In this document: one piece after another, positions 13,432 to 20,585 of the stretch
Numbering within the stretch: position 1 is the stretch's first letter
Layout: every line of letters begins with the position of its first letter
Origin: Syntrophomonadaceae bacterium
GTDB taxonomy: Bacteria > Bacillota > Syntrophomonadia > Syntrophomonadales > Syntrophomonadaceae
Assembly: GCA_028686565.1 (NCBI GenBank)
Contig: JAQUBU010000011.1
Coordinates: 1 to 21,143, forward strand
Length of the DNA: 21,143 bases
Reading direction: 5' to 3'
Notes under the pieces: generated by a model
What the model saw: the letters and a program-made list of their open reading frames with translations, nothing else
Databases searched by the model: none
What the model was told of the DNA's origin: nothing
Position numbers and translations under genes: made by a program

Positions 13432-15339
13432 CTAAATATCGAGGTTGCTTACAAACCGGGCATTGGCTTCTATGAACTCCCGGCGGGGTTCCACGTTATC
13501 ACCCATTAGATCTGAAAAAACCTGGTCCGCCTCCTCACCCATTTCAGCCGTGACTTTCAATACAGTACGGGTTTCAATGTTCATAGTTGTCTCCCATAGC
13601 TGCTCGGGGTCCATCTCTCCCAAACCTTTATATCTTTGAATCCCCCATTTTACTTCAGTCTCGCTTTGGAATTTTTCCAAATCAGTTTCATTATAAAAAT
13701 ACCGGATATCTTTGCCTCTTTTTAAACCATATAGCGGCGGCTGGGCAATATATACATAACCATGCTTGATTAATTCAGGCATATAGCGATAAAAAAAGGT
13801 CAAAAGCAAGATGCGTATATGGGAACCGTCCACATCAGCATCGGTCATAATAAAGAGTTTATGATATCGGGCTTTGCTAATATCGAAATCCTCACCAATT
13901 CCGGTGCCCATTGCAGTTATCAAATTACGTATTTCTTCACTGGACAAAACCTTGTCCAGTCTTGCTTTTTCTACATTCAGTATTTTACCGCGCAAAGGCA
14001 AGATTGCCTGGTAGTTACGGTCTCTTCCCTGTTTGGCCGATCCTCCCGCCGAATCTCCTTCTACTAAAAACAACTCCGATTGAGCCGGGTTTTTGTTGCT
14101 GCAATCAGCCAGCTTTCCGGGTAATGCAGTAGATTCCAGGGCACTTTTGCGCCGCGTTAGTTCGCGGGCTTTCTTGGCAGCTTCACGAGCACGCCTCGCT
14201 GAAATGGATTTATCCAAAATTTTTCTTGCCAGGGAGGGATTTTCATTCAAGAAATCTTCCATGTTCTGATAGAGAATACTATCGACTATTCCGCGTATAT
14301 AGGTATTCCCCAGCTTGGTTTTAGTTTGTCCTTCAAATTGCGGGTCTTTTACCAGTACCGATACAATTGCGGCGATTCCTTCCCGGATATCCTCTCCGGA
14401 TAGATTGGACTCATTTTCTTTCAAAATATTATTGCGTTTGGCATAATCATTAATAACCCGGGTCAGCCCATTTTTAAAGCCTATTTCATGGGTTCCGCCC
14501 TCTTGGGTACGGATATTATTAGCAAAGGAATAAAGATTTTCGCTGTAGCCGTTATTGTATTGGATGGCTATTTGCACTATTACATCTTCTTTTTGGCTTT
14601 CAAAATAAATCGCTTTATCGTTGATTACCTCTTTATTTTTATTGATGTAATTCACGAAATCTTTTAGTCCATTGGTATAATGCAGTTCTTTGGTATAAAC
14701 TTCTTCTTCTCTTTCGTCAATGAAAATAATCTTTAAACCCCGGTTTAAAAAGGACAATTCCCGCAGTCGCTGCAATATAATTTCCCGCTCAAAAATCATT
14801 TCTTCAAATATTTGATCATCCGGAACAAAGTGAATAATTGTTCCGGTTTCATTACTATCTCCATAAATAGTGACTTTATCTAAAGGATTGCCTCTTTCAT
14901 AACTTTGCTTAAATAAATGTCCATCTCTTTTTACGGTAACCTCCATATAACTGGACAAAGCATTAACTACCGAGAGACCTACGCCATGAAGTCCCCCTGA
15001 AATATTATAACCGCTGCCGCCAAACTTTCCTCCCGAATGAAGAGTCGTCATTATTACTTCCAATGCGGGAATGCCCATCAAGGGATGAATATCAACCGGT
15101 ATGCCCCTGCCATTATCACATACTGTAACACTATTATCGCGGTGAATTATTACCTCGATCTGTGTGCAAAAACCTCCAACTGCTTCATCTATGCTGTTAT
15201 CAGTAATTTCAAAAACCAGGTGATGTAATCCTTTGGGTCCTGTAGATCCAATATACATGCTCGGTCTTTTGCGGACTGCCTCAAGTCCTTCTAAAACCTG
15301 AATATTAGAGGCATTGTAATTACTTTCTGTCGCTTTCAA
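13432..15339 (-). CDS. gyrB: DNA gyrase subunit B
   Basis: This is the ATPase subunit of gyrase. It has 635 residues, the short Gram-positive form without the long enterobacterial insert. The GHKL ATPase domain begins YIGSTGPKGLHHLVFEITDN (Glu44, Asn48) and includes NISGGLHGVGLSVVNALS. The TOPRIM domain carries LVEGDSAGGSAKQGRDR and MTDADVDGSHIR for magnesium. The C-terminus has QRYKGLGEMDPEQLWETTM. The start is TTG at 15339; AAGGAGG lies 8 bases upstream, within the end of remB, and the N-terminus fits the family, so no later ATG is needed. Only 3 bases separate it from the remB stop. Confidence 0.97.
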   Translation of the reverse strand: MKATESNYNASNIQVLEGLEAVRKRPSMYIGSTGPKGLHHLVFEITDNSIDEAVGGFCTQIEVIIHRDNSVTVCDNGRGIPVDIHPLMGIPALEVIMTTLHSGGKFGGSGYNISGGLHGVGLSVVNALSSYMEVTVKRDGHLFKQSYERGNPLDKVTIYGDSNETGTIIHFVPDDQIFEEMIFEREIILQRLRELSFLNRGLKIIFIDEREEEVYTKELHYTNGLKDFVNYINKNKEVINDKAIYFESQKEDVIVQIAIQYNNGYSENLYSFANNIRTQEGGTHEIGFKNGLTRVINDYAKRNNILKENESNLSGEDIREGIAAIVSVLVKDPQFEGQTKTKLGNTYIRGIVDSILYQNMEDFLNENPSLARKILDKSISARRAREAAKKARELTRRKSALESTALPGKLADCSNKNPAQSELFLVEGDSAGGSAKQGRDRNYQAILPLRGKILNVEKARLDKVLSSEEIRNLITAMGTGIGEDFDISKARYHKLFIMTDADVDGSHIRILLLTFFYRYMPELIKHGYVYIAQPPLYGLKRGKDIRYFYNETDLEKFQSETEVKWGIQRYKGLGEMDPEQLWETTMNIETRTVLKVTAEMGEEADQVFSDLMGDNVEPRREFIEANARFVSNLDI

Positions 15340-15342
15340 TTA

Positions 15343-15594
15343 TTATGCCTCCTTATGTCGACTGCCTGCACGTTTATACAGGGTTGTTGAAGAAATGGGT
15401 GATAAATAAACCTTATTATCACAAATAACCAGGGATTTTTCTTTGCCCTTCTCGCTTATATTGATTAGATTATTATCCAAACGAGCAATGGTTATAATAT
15501 CTTTAAGATCATGGGAAACCGGCGGTTCGATATTTAATATGGCAATTATGTCCTTAAAAGATATTATAAAGTTGTTGCCTAGATGTACATACAT
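15343..15594 (-). CDS. remB: RemB-like regulatory protein (DUF370 family, YaaB)
   Basis: This is a small protein of 83 residues starting MYVHLGNNFIISFKDIIAILN. In Bacillus the equivalent gene between recF and gyrB (yaaB/remB) belongs to the DUF370 group of extracellular-matrix regulators. The match rests on the N-terminal pattern and the conserved location. ATG at 15594 has AAAGGAG 9 bases upstream. The gene sits 6 bases after recF and 3 before gyrB, so it is co-transcribed with the replication genes. Its function in this organism is unproven. The second half (SEKGKEKSLVICDNKVYLS) is basic and less conserved. Confidence 0.85.
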   Translation of the reverse strand: MYVHLGNNFIISFKDIIAILNIEPPVSHDLKDIITIARLDNNLINISEKGKEKSLVICDNKVYLSPISSTTLYKRAGSRHKEA

Positions 15595-15600
15595 ATTGAA

Positions 15601-16698
15601 TTACTCCTTTCGCAGCAAAAAGCCATTTTTAATAATGAAAATTGAAGCATTGGAAAGGTTGATCTTGTCCAGGCTTACTGAAGTAAGAAAACATTGATAT
15701 GGGGCATCAAGTAAGTAATTAATGAGTAATTGCCTTTTTTCATCATCTAGTTCGGCTAAAACCTCATCAAGCAAAAGTACGGGGTAATAACCGCTTATTT
15801 TATAAAAGCTTTCTACTTCGGCTAGTTTTAAACATACCGAAATATTGCGTTGCTGCCCCTGAGATGCAAATTGACGGGCTATTCTACCATCCTGGTATAT
15901 ATGTATATCATCAAGATGAGGCCCTAATAATGTTATCCTTCTTTTTTTTTCATCTTCGCTTTTTTGCGCAATTTCTTTTCTTAATGTATCCCTGAGAGTT
16001 TCCAGATTAATTTTACCACTATCCATAGGAAATGAAAGGGCATAGCGTATTTTTAAATATTGTGGCTCGGCATTTATTTTTTGATAAATTTCTCTAACTG
16101 TCATATCAAGAATATTTATATAGTTTAACCTTGCTATTATTAATTTTACAGCACTTTCAATAAAAATTTCATTTACTATTTCATAGCTTTTACCATTAGC
16201 TTGTTCTTTTTTTAATAATAAATTCCTTTTTTTTAAAACATTACTATATTTCGTTAAATTGTAATTATATTCCGTTGATATTTGTTTTATAATAAAATCT
16301 AAAAATTTCCGGCGTTTTGCTGGTGTGCCTTTAACCAAAAAAAGATCGTCAGGAATAAATAACACAGTTTTTAGCCGGTTAGCATTGCTTTGCCCCGGCT
16401 TTTTGGCATTTATTTTAATTATTTTACCGTTCTGTTTATCATAGGATAAAGTGCTATTGATAGTTCGATCCTGGTAATTATATATTGCTCTGAGGAAAAG
16501 GCTTTGGTATTCAAATTTGATTAAATTGGCATCTTCCTTGGTGCGAAAAGAACTGCCACTTGCCAGATAATAAATAGCTTCCAGAATATTGGTTTTGCCC
16601 TGAGCATTTTTTCCCATAAAAACATTCATTTTATCTGGATTTAGTTCTATTTTTTCGATATTTCGGAAATTGTTTAATTGTAATTGTTCTATTTTCAA
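15601..16698 (-). CDS. recF: DNA replication and repair protein RecF
   Basis: This SMC-like ATPase helps RecO/RecR load RecA at gaps. It has 365 residues. Walker A is GKNAQGKT (29-36), the ABC-type signature is SQGQQR (279-284) and Walker B is VLLLDE (307-312) followed by the D-loop AELDDEKR. The start is TTG at 16698: the resulting MKIEQLQLNNFRN is the standard RecF N-terminus. The ribosome-binding site is weak (AAAGGG, 5 bases upstream), which fits low expression. The gap to dnaN is only 16 bases. The small S4-domain gene (yaaA) that stands between dnaN and recF in Bacillus is absent. Confidence 0.97.
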   Translation of the reverse strand: MKIEQLQLNNFRNIEKIELNPDKMNVFMGKNAQGKTNILEAIYYLASGSSFRTKEDANLIKFEYQSLFLRAIYNYQDRTINSTLSYDKQNGKIIKINAKKPGQSNANRLKTVLFIPDDLFLVKGTPAKRRKFLDFIIKQISTEYNYNLTKYSNVLKKRNLLLKKEQANGKSYEIVNEIFIESAVKLIIARLNYINILDMTVREIYQKINAEPQYLKIRYALSFPMDSGKINLETLRDTLRKEIAQKSEDEKKRRITLLGPHLDDIHIYQDGRIARQFASQGQQRNISVCLKLAEVESFYKISGYYPVLLLDEVLAELDDEKRQLLINYLLDAPYQCFLTSVSLDKINLSNASIFIIKNGFLLRKE

Positions 16699-16714
16699 TT
16701 AAACCCTTTCTTTC

Positions 16715-17851
16715 TTAGTTGCTAACTCTTAATGGTACTAATACATAGATATAATTTTCTTTCTGGGGATTTCTTATTAATGCAGGTCCGAGAGTACCTG
16801 ATAAGTTTATACTTAATTCTTCACATTCTCCAGCCAATATCTTAACAACATCTAAAAAATAATTTGTATTAAAAGCAATTTTCACCTCTGTATCACCTTT
16901 AATATTTAAGTCTTCAATTATTTCTTCGATTTCACCCATCATTTCGGAATAAGTATTAACCAGTGCTTCTTTTTCACGGAAATTAAACTTGGCATGCTGG
17001 ATTTTTAATTTGTCATCAGAAGGCATAATCCTTGCTCTTTCCAAGGAATTAGCCAAAATAGATGTTTTTATTTCCAATGAAGTATTAAAAGACCCGGGTA
17101 TTACTTGTTCATAATTGGGATATTGTCCTTCAATTAACCGGGATAATAAAACGAGATTATCTTTATGAAAAACAACATTGTTTTCACTGAATGCAATATT
17201 TATAGGTTCTTGATTATCATCCAATATGCGCAGCAGTTCATTGGCAGTCCGGGTAGGAATTATAAAATTAAAAGGATTTACACTGGTCTCTAAAGCAAAA
17301 GTATAACATGCCAGACGGTGAGTATCGGAAGCAACTATTTTGATAATATTACCTTCTCTGATATCAAATAGAATTCCCGTGAAGACCTGTCGGAAATGTG
17401 TTAATGAAGCTGCAAAAACAGTCTTTTTTAATGCTTCTTTAAGTACCTCCTGCGGTAATGAGAATTTTGTCTCCATATCTTTTATAGGCAATTCCGGATA
17501 TTCGTAATCGCGATAAGTATTAATAAATCCGGAGGAACGCCCATAATTTATGTCCAACCGTGAGGTTTCTTTATTCAATACCAATGATATTGATGTATCC
17601 GGCAATACTTTTATTAAATCATTAAAATAGTGAGCATTGACAAGAACACTTCCTTCTTCCAGTACCTCAATTTTGTCACTAATAACTCTGATTCCTATTT
17701 CCATATCGGTAGCAGTCATAGTTAAACCTTTATCAGTATTAACTTGAAGCAAAAGACCTGAAAGGATAGGAACCGTTTGTTTATTAGCAGCAGCTCGGTA
17801 TACCAAAGAGGTAAGTGCTGCCAAGTCTTTTTTTTCGATTGTGAATTTCAT
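16715..17851 (-). CDS. dnaN: DNA polymerase III beta subunit (sliding clamp)
   Basis: The homodimeric ring clamp holds polymerase III on DNA. It has 378 residues and is made of three similar domains of about 120 residues each. It starts MKFTIEKKDLAALTSLVYRA and ends with a normal clamp C-terminus (VLVPLRVSN). Marks include the PILSGLLLQV, MTATDMEIGIR and SRLIEGQYPNYEQVIP segments. ATG at 17851 has GGAGGT 8 bases upstream. It is separated from dnaA by 148 bases that hold the origin unwinding element. Its own promoter is not obvious, so it may be read from dnaA. Confidence 0.97.
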   Translation of the reverse strand: MKFTIEKKDLAALTSLVYRAAANKQTVPILSGLLLQVNTDKGLTMTATDMEIGIRVISDKIEVLEEGSVLVNAHYFNDLIKVLPDTSISLVLNKETSRLDINYGRSSGFINTYRDYEYPELPIKDMETKFSLPQEVLKEALKKTVFAASLTHFRQVFTGILFDIREGNIIKIVASDTHRLACYTFALETSVNPFNFIIPTRTANELLRILDDNQEPINIAFSENNVVFHKDNLVLLSRLIEGQYPNYEQVIPGSFNTSLEIKTSILANSLERARIMPSDDKLKIQHAKFNFREKEALVNTYSEMMGEIEEIIEDLNIKGDTEVKIAFNTNYFLDVVKILAGECEELSINLSGTLGPALIRNPQKENYIYVLVPLRVSN

Positions 17852-17865
17852 GGGAAAGTACCTCC

Positions 17866-17990
17866 ATTTTTTATTAATAATTATTTATTAACAGAATAGT
17901 AGTAATAGTAGTAGGGGGAAAATTTATGTGGAAAAGTAAGACAAAGCCCCTATTTTTATAAAATATACCCGTTGATAAAGCTGTTGAGAA
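17866..17990. other. oriC: Origin unwinding region (oriC): DnaA box, G-run, DnaA-trios, AT-rich tract
   Basis: In the dnaA-dnaN gap the plus strand reads an AT-rich tract (17866-17896), then TAG-TAG-TAA-TAG-TAG-TAG (17897-17914), a GGGG run (17915-17918), AAAATTTA, and the DnaA box TGTGGAAAA (17927-17935, one base from TGTGGATAA). Read 3'-5' the triplets are GAT/AAT, the DnaA-trio pattern described for Bacillus subtilis, in the same order relative to box and GC cluster. Weaker boxes in the same orientation are CGTTGATAA (17970-17978) and TGTTGAGAA (17982-17990). This predicts strand opening at the AT-rich side, next to dnaN. Confidence 0.85.
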
Positions 17991-17999
17991 AGTTAAAAA

Positions 18000-19316
18000 T
18001 TATTGGTTGCTTATATAATGGGGATCGATTTTTTTGCATAAAGTATCGAGGACAAGTTTAACTTCAGGATTAATAAATAACTCTTTCTCTAATTTGTCAT
18101 TTGCATGCATAACAGTTGTATGATCACGTCCGCCGAATTGTTCTCCAATCTGGGGGAAAGAGGCATCGGTAAGCTTACGGCACAAATACATGGCTATCTG
18201 CCGAGGATATACAAGCTGCTTATTTCTCTTTTTGGAAAGAAACTCATTCATTTCTAATCCATAATGCGAGGAAACTATTTTTTGGATAGTTTCTATAGTT
18301 ATTTTTCTCGGACGGGGCGGGGGTAAAATATCTTTTAAAGCTTCAGTAGCAGTGCTCATATCAAGCTCTCTTTTGTTTATGGTGGCATAGGCTATCAGTC
18401 TAACCAGAGCACCCTCTAATTCTCTTATATTTGAGTCTATATAATTAGCAATGTAATCAAGGATATCATAAGGAACATTGAGATTATCACTTTGGGCTTT
18501 CTTCCTTAATATAGCTATTCTGGTTTCCAAATCAGGGGGTTGAATATCAGTTATTAATCCCCATTCAAAACGAGAGCGCAGACGATCTTCCAAAGTAGGA
18601 ATATTGCGCGGCGGGCGGTCACTGGAGATTACTACTTGTTTATTAGCTTCATAAAGGGTGTTGAAAGTGTGGAAAAACTCTTCCTGGGTTCTTTCTTTCC
18701 CAGCCAGGAATTGAATATCATCAACCAATAATACATCTATAGTCCGGTATTTATTGCGAAAAGCAGATGTAGTATCGTCCTTGATGGACATAATAAGATC
18801 ATTGGTAAATTGCTCAGATGAAACATACATAACCACACAAGATGGTTTTTTAGTTAGGATATGATGGCCAATGGCCTGCATAAGATGAGTTTTACCCAAG
18901 CCCACACCCCCATATATAAACAATGGGTTATAAGCCTTGAAAGGTGATTCACCTACGGCATAACAGGCAGCATGTGCAAAACGATTACTATTGCCTACTA
19001 CAAAAGTGTCAAAAGTGTATTTGGGGTTTAACTGGGTAATAAAATCTTCTTTTTCAAAGAATAATTGAGTATTAATTTGCAGAGTAACGTTTTGATTAGT
19101 AAGAGAACGCAATTTGGCTTGCATAAAATCCAAGTAGCGGGACTCAATCCACTCCTTAGTGAGTGAATCGGGAACCGTAATATAAAAATGATCATTGCGA
19201 AAAGAATTAAATTTTACTTTAGAAAACCAGATATCAAAGCTTGTAGAGCCTATATCTTGCTTAACTGTTTCTAACAAACTTTTCCATATCGAGGTATAAT
19301 CAAAATGGTTAGGCAT
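18000..19316 (-). CDS. dnaA: Chromosomal replication initiator DnaA
   Basis: This AAA+ initiator binds DnaA boxes and opens oriC. It has 438 residues. Domain I (1-80) begins with IWKSLLETVKQDI. Domain II is short. Domain III has Walker A GGVGLGKTH (136-144) and Walker B LLVDDIQF (196-203). Domain IV ends with the DNA-binding signature GGRDHTTVMHA (395-405). ATG at 19316 has GGAGG 5 bases upstream. Two DnaA boxes lie in its upstream region, which suggests autoregulation. A minus-strand TATACT (19411-19406) is a possible -10 with a weak TTGGCT -35 at 15 bases. It is divergent from rpmH. Confidence 0.98.
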   Translation of the reverse strand: MPNHFDYTSIWKSLLETVKQDIGSTSFDIWFSKVKFNSFRNDHFYITVPDSLTKEWIESRYLDFMQAKLRSLTNQNVTLQINTQLFFEKEDFITQLNPKYTFDTFVVGNSNRFAHAACYAVGESPFKAYNPLFIYGGVGLGKTHLMQAIGHHILTKKPSCVVMYVSSEQFTNDLIMSIKDDTTSAFRNKYRTIDVLLVDDIQFLAGKERTQEEFFHTFNTLYEANKQVVISSDRPPRNIPTLEDRLRSRFEWGLITDIQPPDLETRIAILRKKAQSDNLNVPYDILDYIANYIDSNIRELEGALVRLIAYATINKRELDMSTATEALKDILPPPRPRKITIETIQKIVSSHYGLEMNEFLSKKRNKQLVYPRQIAMYLCRKLTDASFPQIGEQFGGRDHTTVMHANDKLEKELFINPEVKLVLDTLCKKIDPHYISNQ

Positions 19317-19334
19317 AAAATCCTCCGCTTTATC

Positions 19335-19374
19335 TGTGGATAAGTTAAGTTTTTAAACATATAGTTGTGGATAG
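19335..19374. promoter_or_regulatory. DnaA boxes upstream of dnaA (second part of the origin)
   Basis: A perfect box, TGTGGATAA (19335-19343), and a one-mismatch box, TGTGGATAG (19366-19374), lie 19 and 50 bases ahead of dnaA in the same orientation. AT-rich sequence follows to about 19430. With the element downstream of dnaA this gives the bipartite origin seen in Bacillus. The whole dnaA-rpmH gap is 281 bases. Confidence 0.85.
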
Positions 19375-19440
19375 TTCTTTTTTTTAGGATAAATTAAGAT
19401 TAAAAAGTATAAGGAGTTATGTTTATAGCCAAAAATACAG

Positions 19441-19446
19441 TATAAT
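19441..19446 (+). promoter_or_regulatory. Possible upstream -10 for rpmH
   Basis: TATAAT on the plus strand has only a weak -35 (TTATGT-like, about 18 bases upstream). It overlaps a minus-strand TATACT (19444-19439) that could serve dnaA. Either may be chance in AT-rich DNA. Confidence 0.25.
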
Positions 19447-19495
19447 CATAGCAGATTAGGAAAGAAATTAGAAGTAAGAAGAGAGCCGTAATTTC

Positions 19496-19524
19496 TTGAC
19501 AGAAGAGACCTCTAAAAATATAAT
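19496..19524 (+). promoter_or_regulatory. Consensus promoter of rpmH
   Basis: A perfect TTGACA (19496-19501), a 17-base spacer and a perfect TATAAT (19519-19524) are present. The predicted start is near 19531, giving a leader of about 67 bases. A full consensus sigma-A promoter fits a highly expressed ribosomal protein gene. Confidence 0.92.
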
Positions 19525-19597
19525 TATATGGTATTGGGAAAATGGAGGAAATATCCTCAGCTATTTATTAGATTTACTCATTAGGAGGCATTATTCA

Positions 19598-19732
19598 ATG
19601 AAGAGAACCTATCAACCTAAAAAAAGACAAAGGAAAAGGGTCCATGGTTTCAGACAAAGGATGGCTACTGCCGGAGGAAGAAGGGTATTGGCTAACAGAA
19701 GGAAAAAGGGGAGAAAAGTTATTTCTGCATAG
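19598..19732 (+). CDS. rpmH: Large ribosomal subunit protein bL34
   Basis: This is a 44-residue, very basic ribosomal protein, MKRTYQPKKRQRKRVHGF..., with GRRVLANRRKKGRKVISA at the end, typical of L34. The frame is open further upstream to 19496, but that stretch contains the promoter, so it cannot be coding in this transcript. AGGAGG 9 bases before the ATG at 19598 decides the start. It is the first gene of the rightward arm and is followed by a weak terminator-like hairpin before rnpA. Confidence 0.98.
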   Translation: MKRTYQPKKRQRKRVHGFRQRMATAGGRRVLANRRKKGRKVISA

Positions 19733-19756
19733 GTCGTAACAGCGGCCTTTTATTTT
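19731..19756 (+). terminator. Weak terminator or attenuator after rpmH
   Basis: AGGTCG and CGGCCT form a 6-bp stem (one T-G) around TAACAG, followed by TTTATTTT. The hairpin begins at the rpmH stop codon. The stem is short, so partial read-through to rnpA is likely, and this would keep bL34 mRNA above RnpA mRNA. Confidence 0.45.
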
Positions 19757-19820
19757 CCTGGAATCCTTTTTACTTTGTGCGTACTACTGTTGTCAGCTTC
19801 CGTTTACAATAATTTTGCAC

Positions 19821-19894
19821 ATACATCAACAAGATGTATCATGGAAGCATTCTTGAAATTTGCGGGAAAACAGAGGGCATTACAGATGCCCCTG
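19821..19894 (+). other. Two strong hairpins in the rpmH-rnpA gap
   Basis: The 217-base gap (19733-19949) holds ATACATC/GATGTAT (19821-19827/19833-19839, 5-base loop). It also holds a 9-bp stem, CAG+GGGCAT with ATGCCCCTG (19871-19894, one bulged A, loop TACAG). Neither is followed by a T-run. A TTGACG follows at 19895 but has no good -10. A 61-residue frame across the gap starts with TTG, lacks a ribosome-binding site and is not called. Confidence 0.4.
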
Positions 19895-19949
19895 TTGACG
19901 CAATGGGGAAGAATTGTACTTTTAAAATTCTATGCCGGGAAGGTTTTTA

Positions 19950-20285
19950 ATGCTACATAAAGATGCTAGAATTTGTACGGGTCGAGAATATCAGCAGGTG
20001 TACCAGGAAGGGAAAAGGGTAGCTGGTAAATATATTATTATTTACTACCAAAAAAACCGGCGGCCAACTAATCGATTTGGAATAGTAACCAGTAAAAAAG
20101 TTGGACATGCAGTAATCCGAAACCGGACCAAGCGGCAATTAAGAGAGATGGCCCGGAGTGCGGCGGAAAAGATACAGGGAAATTATGATATCGTTGTGGT
20201 AGCCCGGCCCAGCATTAAAGGCTGTGCCTATGAAATCATAGAAAAAGATTTTCTGCTGCTGATAAAGAAAGCAAGGTTATGTTGA
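19950..20285 (+). CDS. rnpA: Ribonuclease P protein component
   Basis: This is the protein subunit of RNase P, which trims 5' leaders of pre-tRNA together with the RNA subunit. It has 111 residues from the ATG at 19950, with GGGAAGG 6 bases upstream. The frame is open 6 codons further, but MLHKDARICTGREYQQVYQEGKRV starts where the family does. The RNR motif is RNRTKRQLRE (57-66), and NRFGIVTSKKVGHAV precedes it. It overlaps yidD by 7 bases. The RNase P RNA gene is not in the window. Confidence 0.96.
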   Translation: MLHKDARICTGREYQQVYQEGKRVAGKYIIIYYQKNRRPTNRFGIVTSKKVGHAVIRNRTKRQLREMARSAAEKIQGNYDIVVVARPSIKGCAYEIIEKDFLLLIKKARLC

Positions 20286-20488
20286 CTAGATGTATGGTTG
20301 TTTTAATAAAAACATACCAAAGAGTAACATTTTTTAAGCGGCCTTCGTGTCGTTTTTATCCGAGCTGTTCAACCTATGCTATTGAAGCCTTGGAAAAACA
20401 TGGAGCATTCAAAGGGGGATGGTTGGCCGTAAAAAGAATTTGTAAGTGTCATCCCTTTAATCCGGGGGGACATGATCCAGTGCCGTAA
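20279..20488 (+). CDS. yidD: Membrane protein insertion efficiency factor YidD
   Basis: This small protein of 69 residues is linked to membrane protein insertion by YidC and is thought to lie at the inner face of the membrane. The diagnostic parts are PSCRFYPSCSTYAIEALEKHG, GGWLAVKRICKCHPFNPGG and the final DPVP. The ATG at 20279 overlaps the end of rnpA, with GCAAGG just upstream; an in-frame ATG five codons later has no site. The rnpA-yidD-yidC order is the standard one. Confidence 0.95.
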   Translation: MLTRCMVVLIKTYQRVTFFKRPSCRFYPSCSTYAIEALEKHGAFKGGWLAVKRICKCHPFNPGGHDPVP

Positions 20489-20515
20489 GAGGTTGTTTTA
20501 GGCGGCATGGCTTTG

Positions 20516-20545
20516 GAGCATGAAATGCTCATCAACAAGGAGGTG
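20516..20545 (+). promoter_or_regulatory. Hairpin and unused strong Shine-Dalgarno ahead of yidC
   Basis: A perfect GAGCAT-GAA-ATGCTC hairpin (20516-20530) is followed by AAGGAGGTG (20537-20545). No ATG, GTG or TTG lies at normal spacing after this site in the yidC frame. The only start in reach is a GTG overlapping it (20543), which opens an 8-codon frame ending at 20569. This may be a leader peptide or translation standby site. Confidence 0.35.
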
Positions 20546-20585
20546 AAACCTGTCAGCCTAAGAGATTAAGGCGACGGGAACGAAT

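Noticed and set aside
19775..19960. Plus-strand frame of 61 codons between rpmH and rnpA
   Set aside because: It has a TTG start without a ribosome site, spans two hairpins and resembles nothing known.
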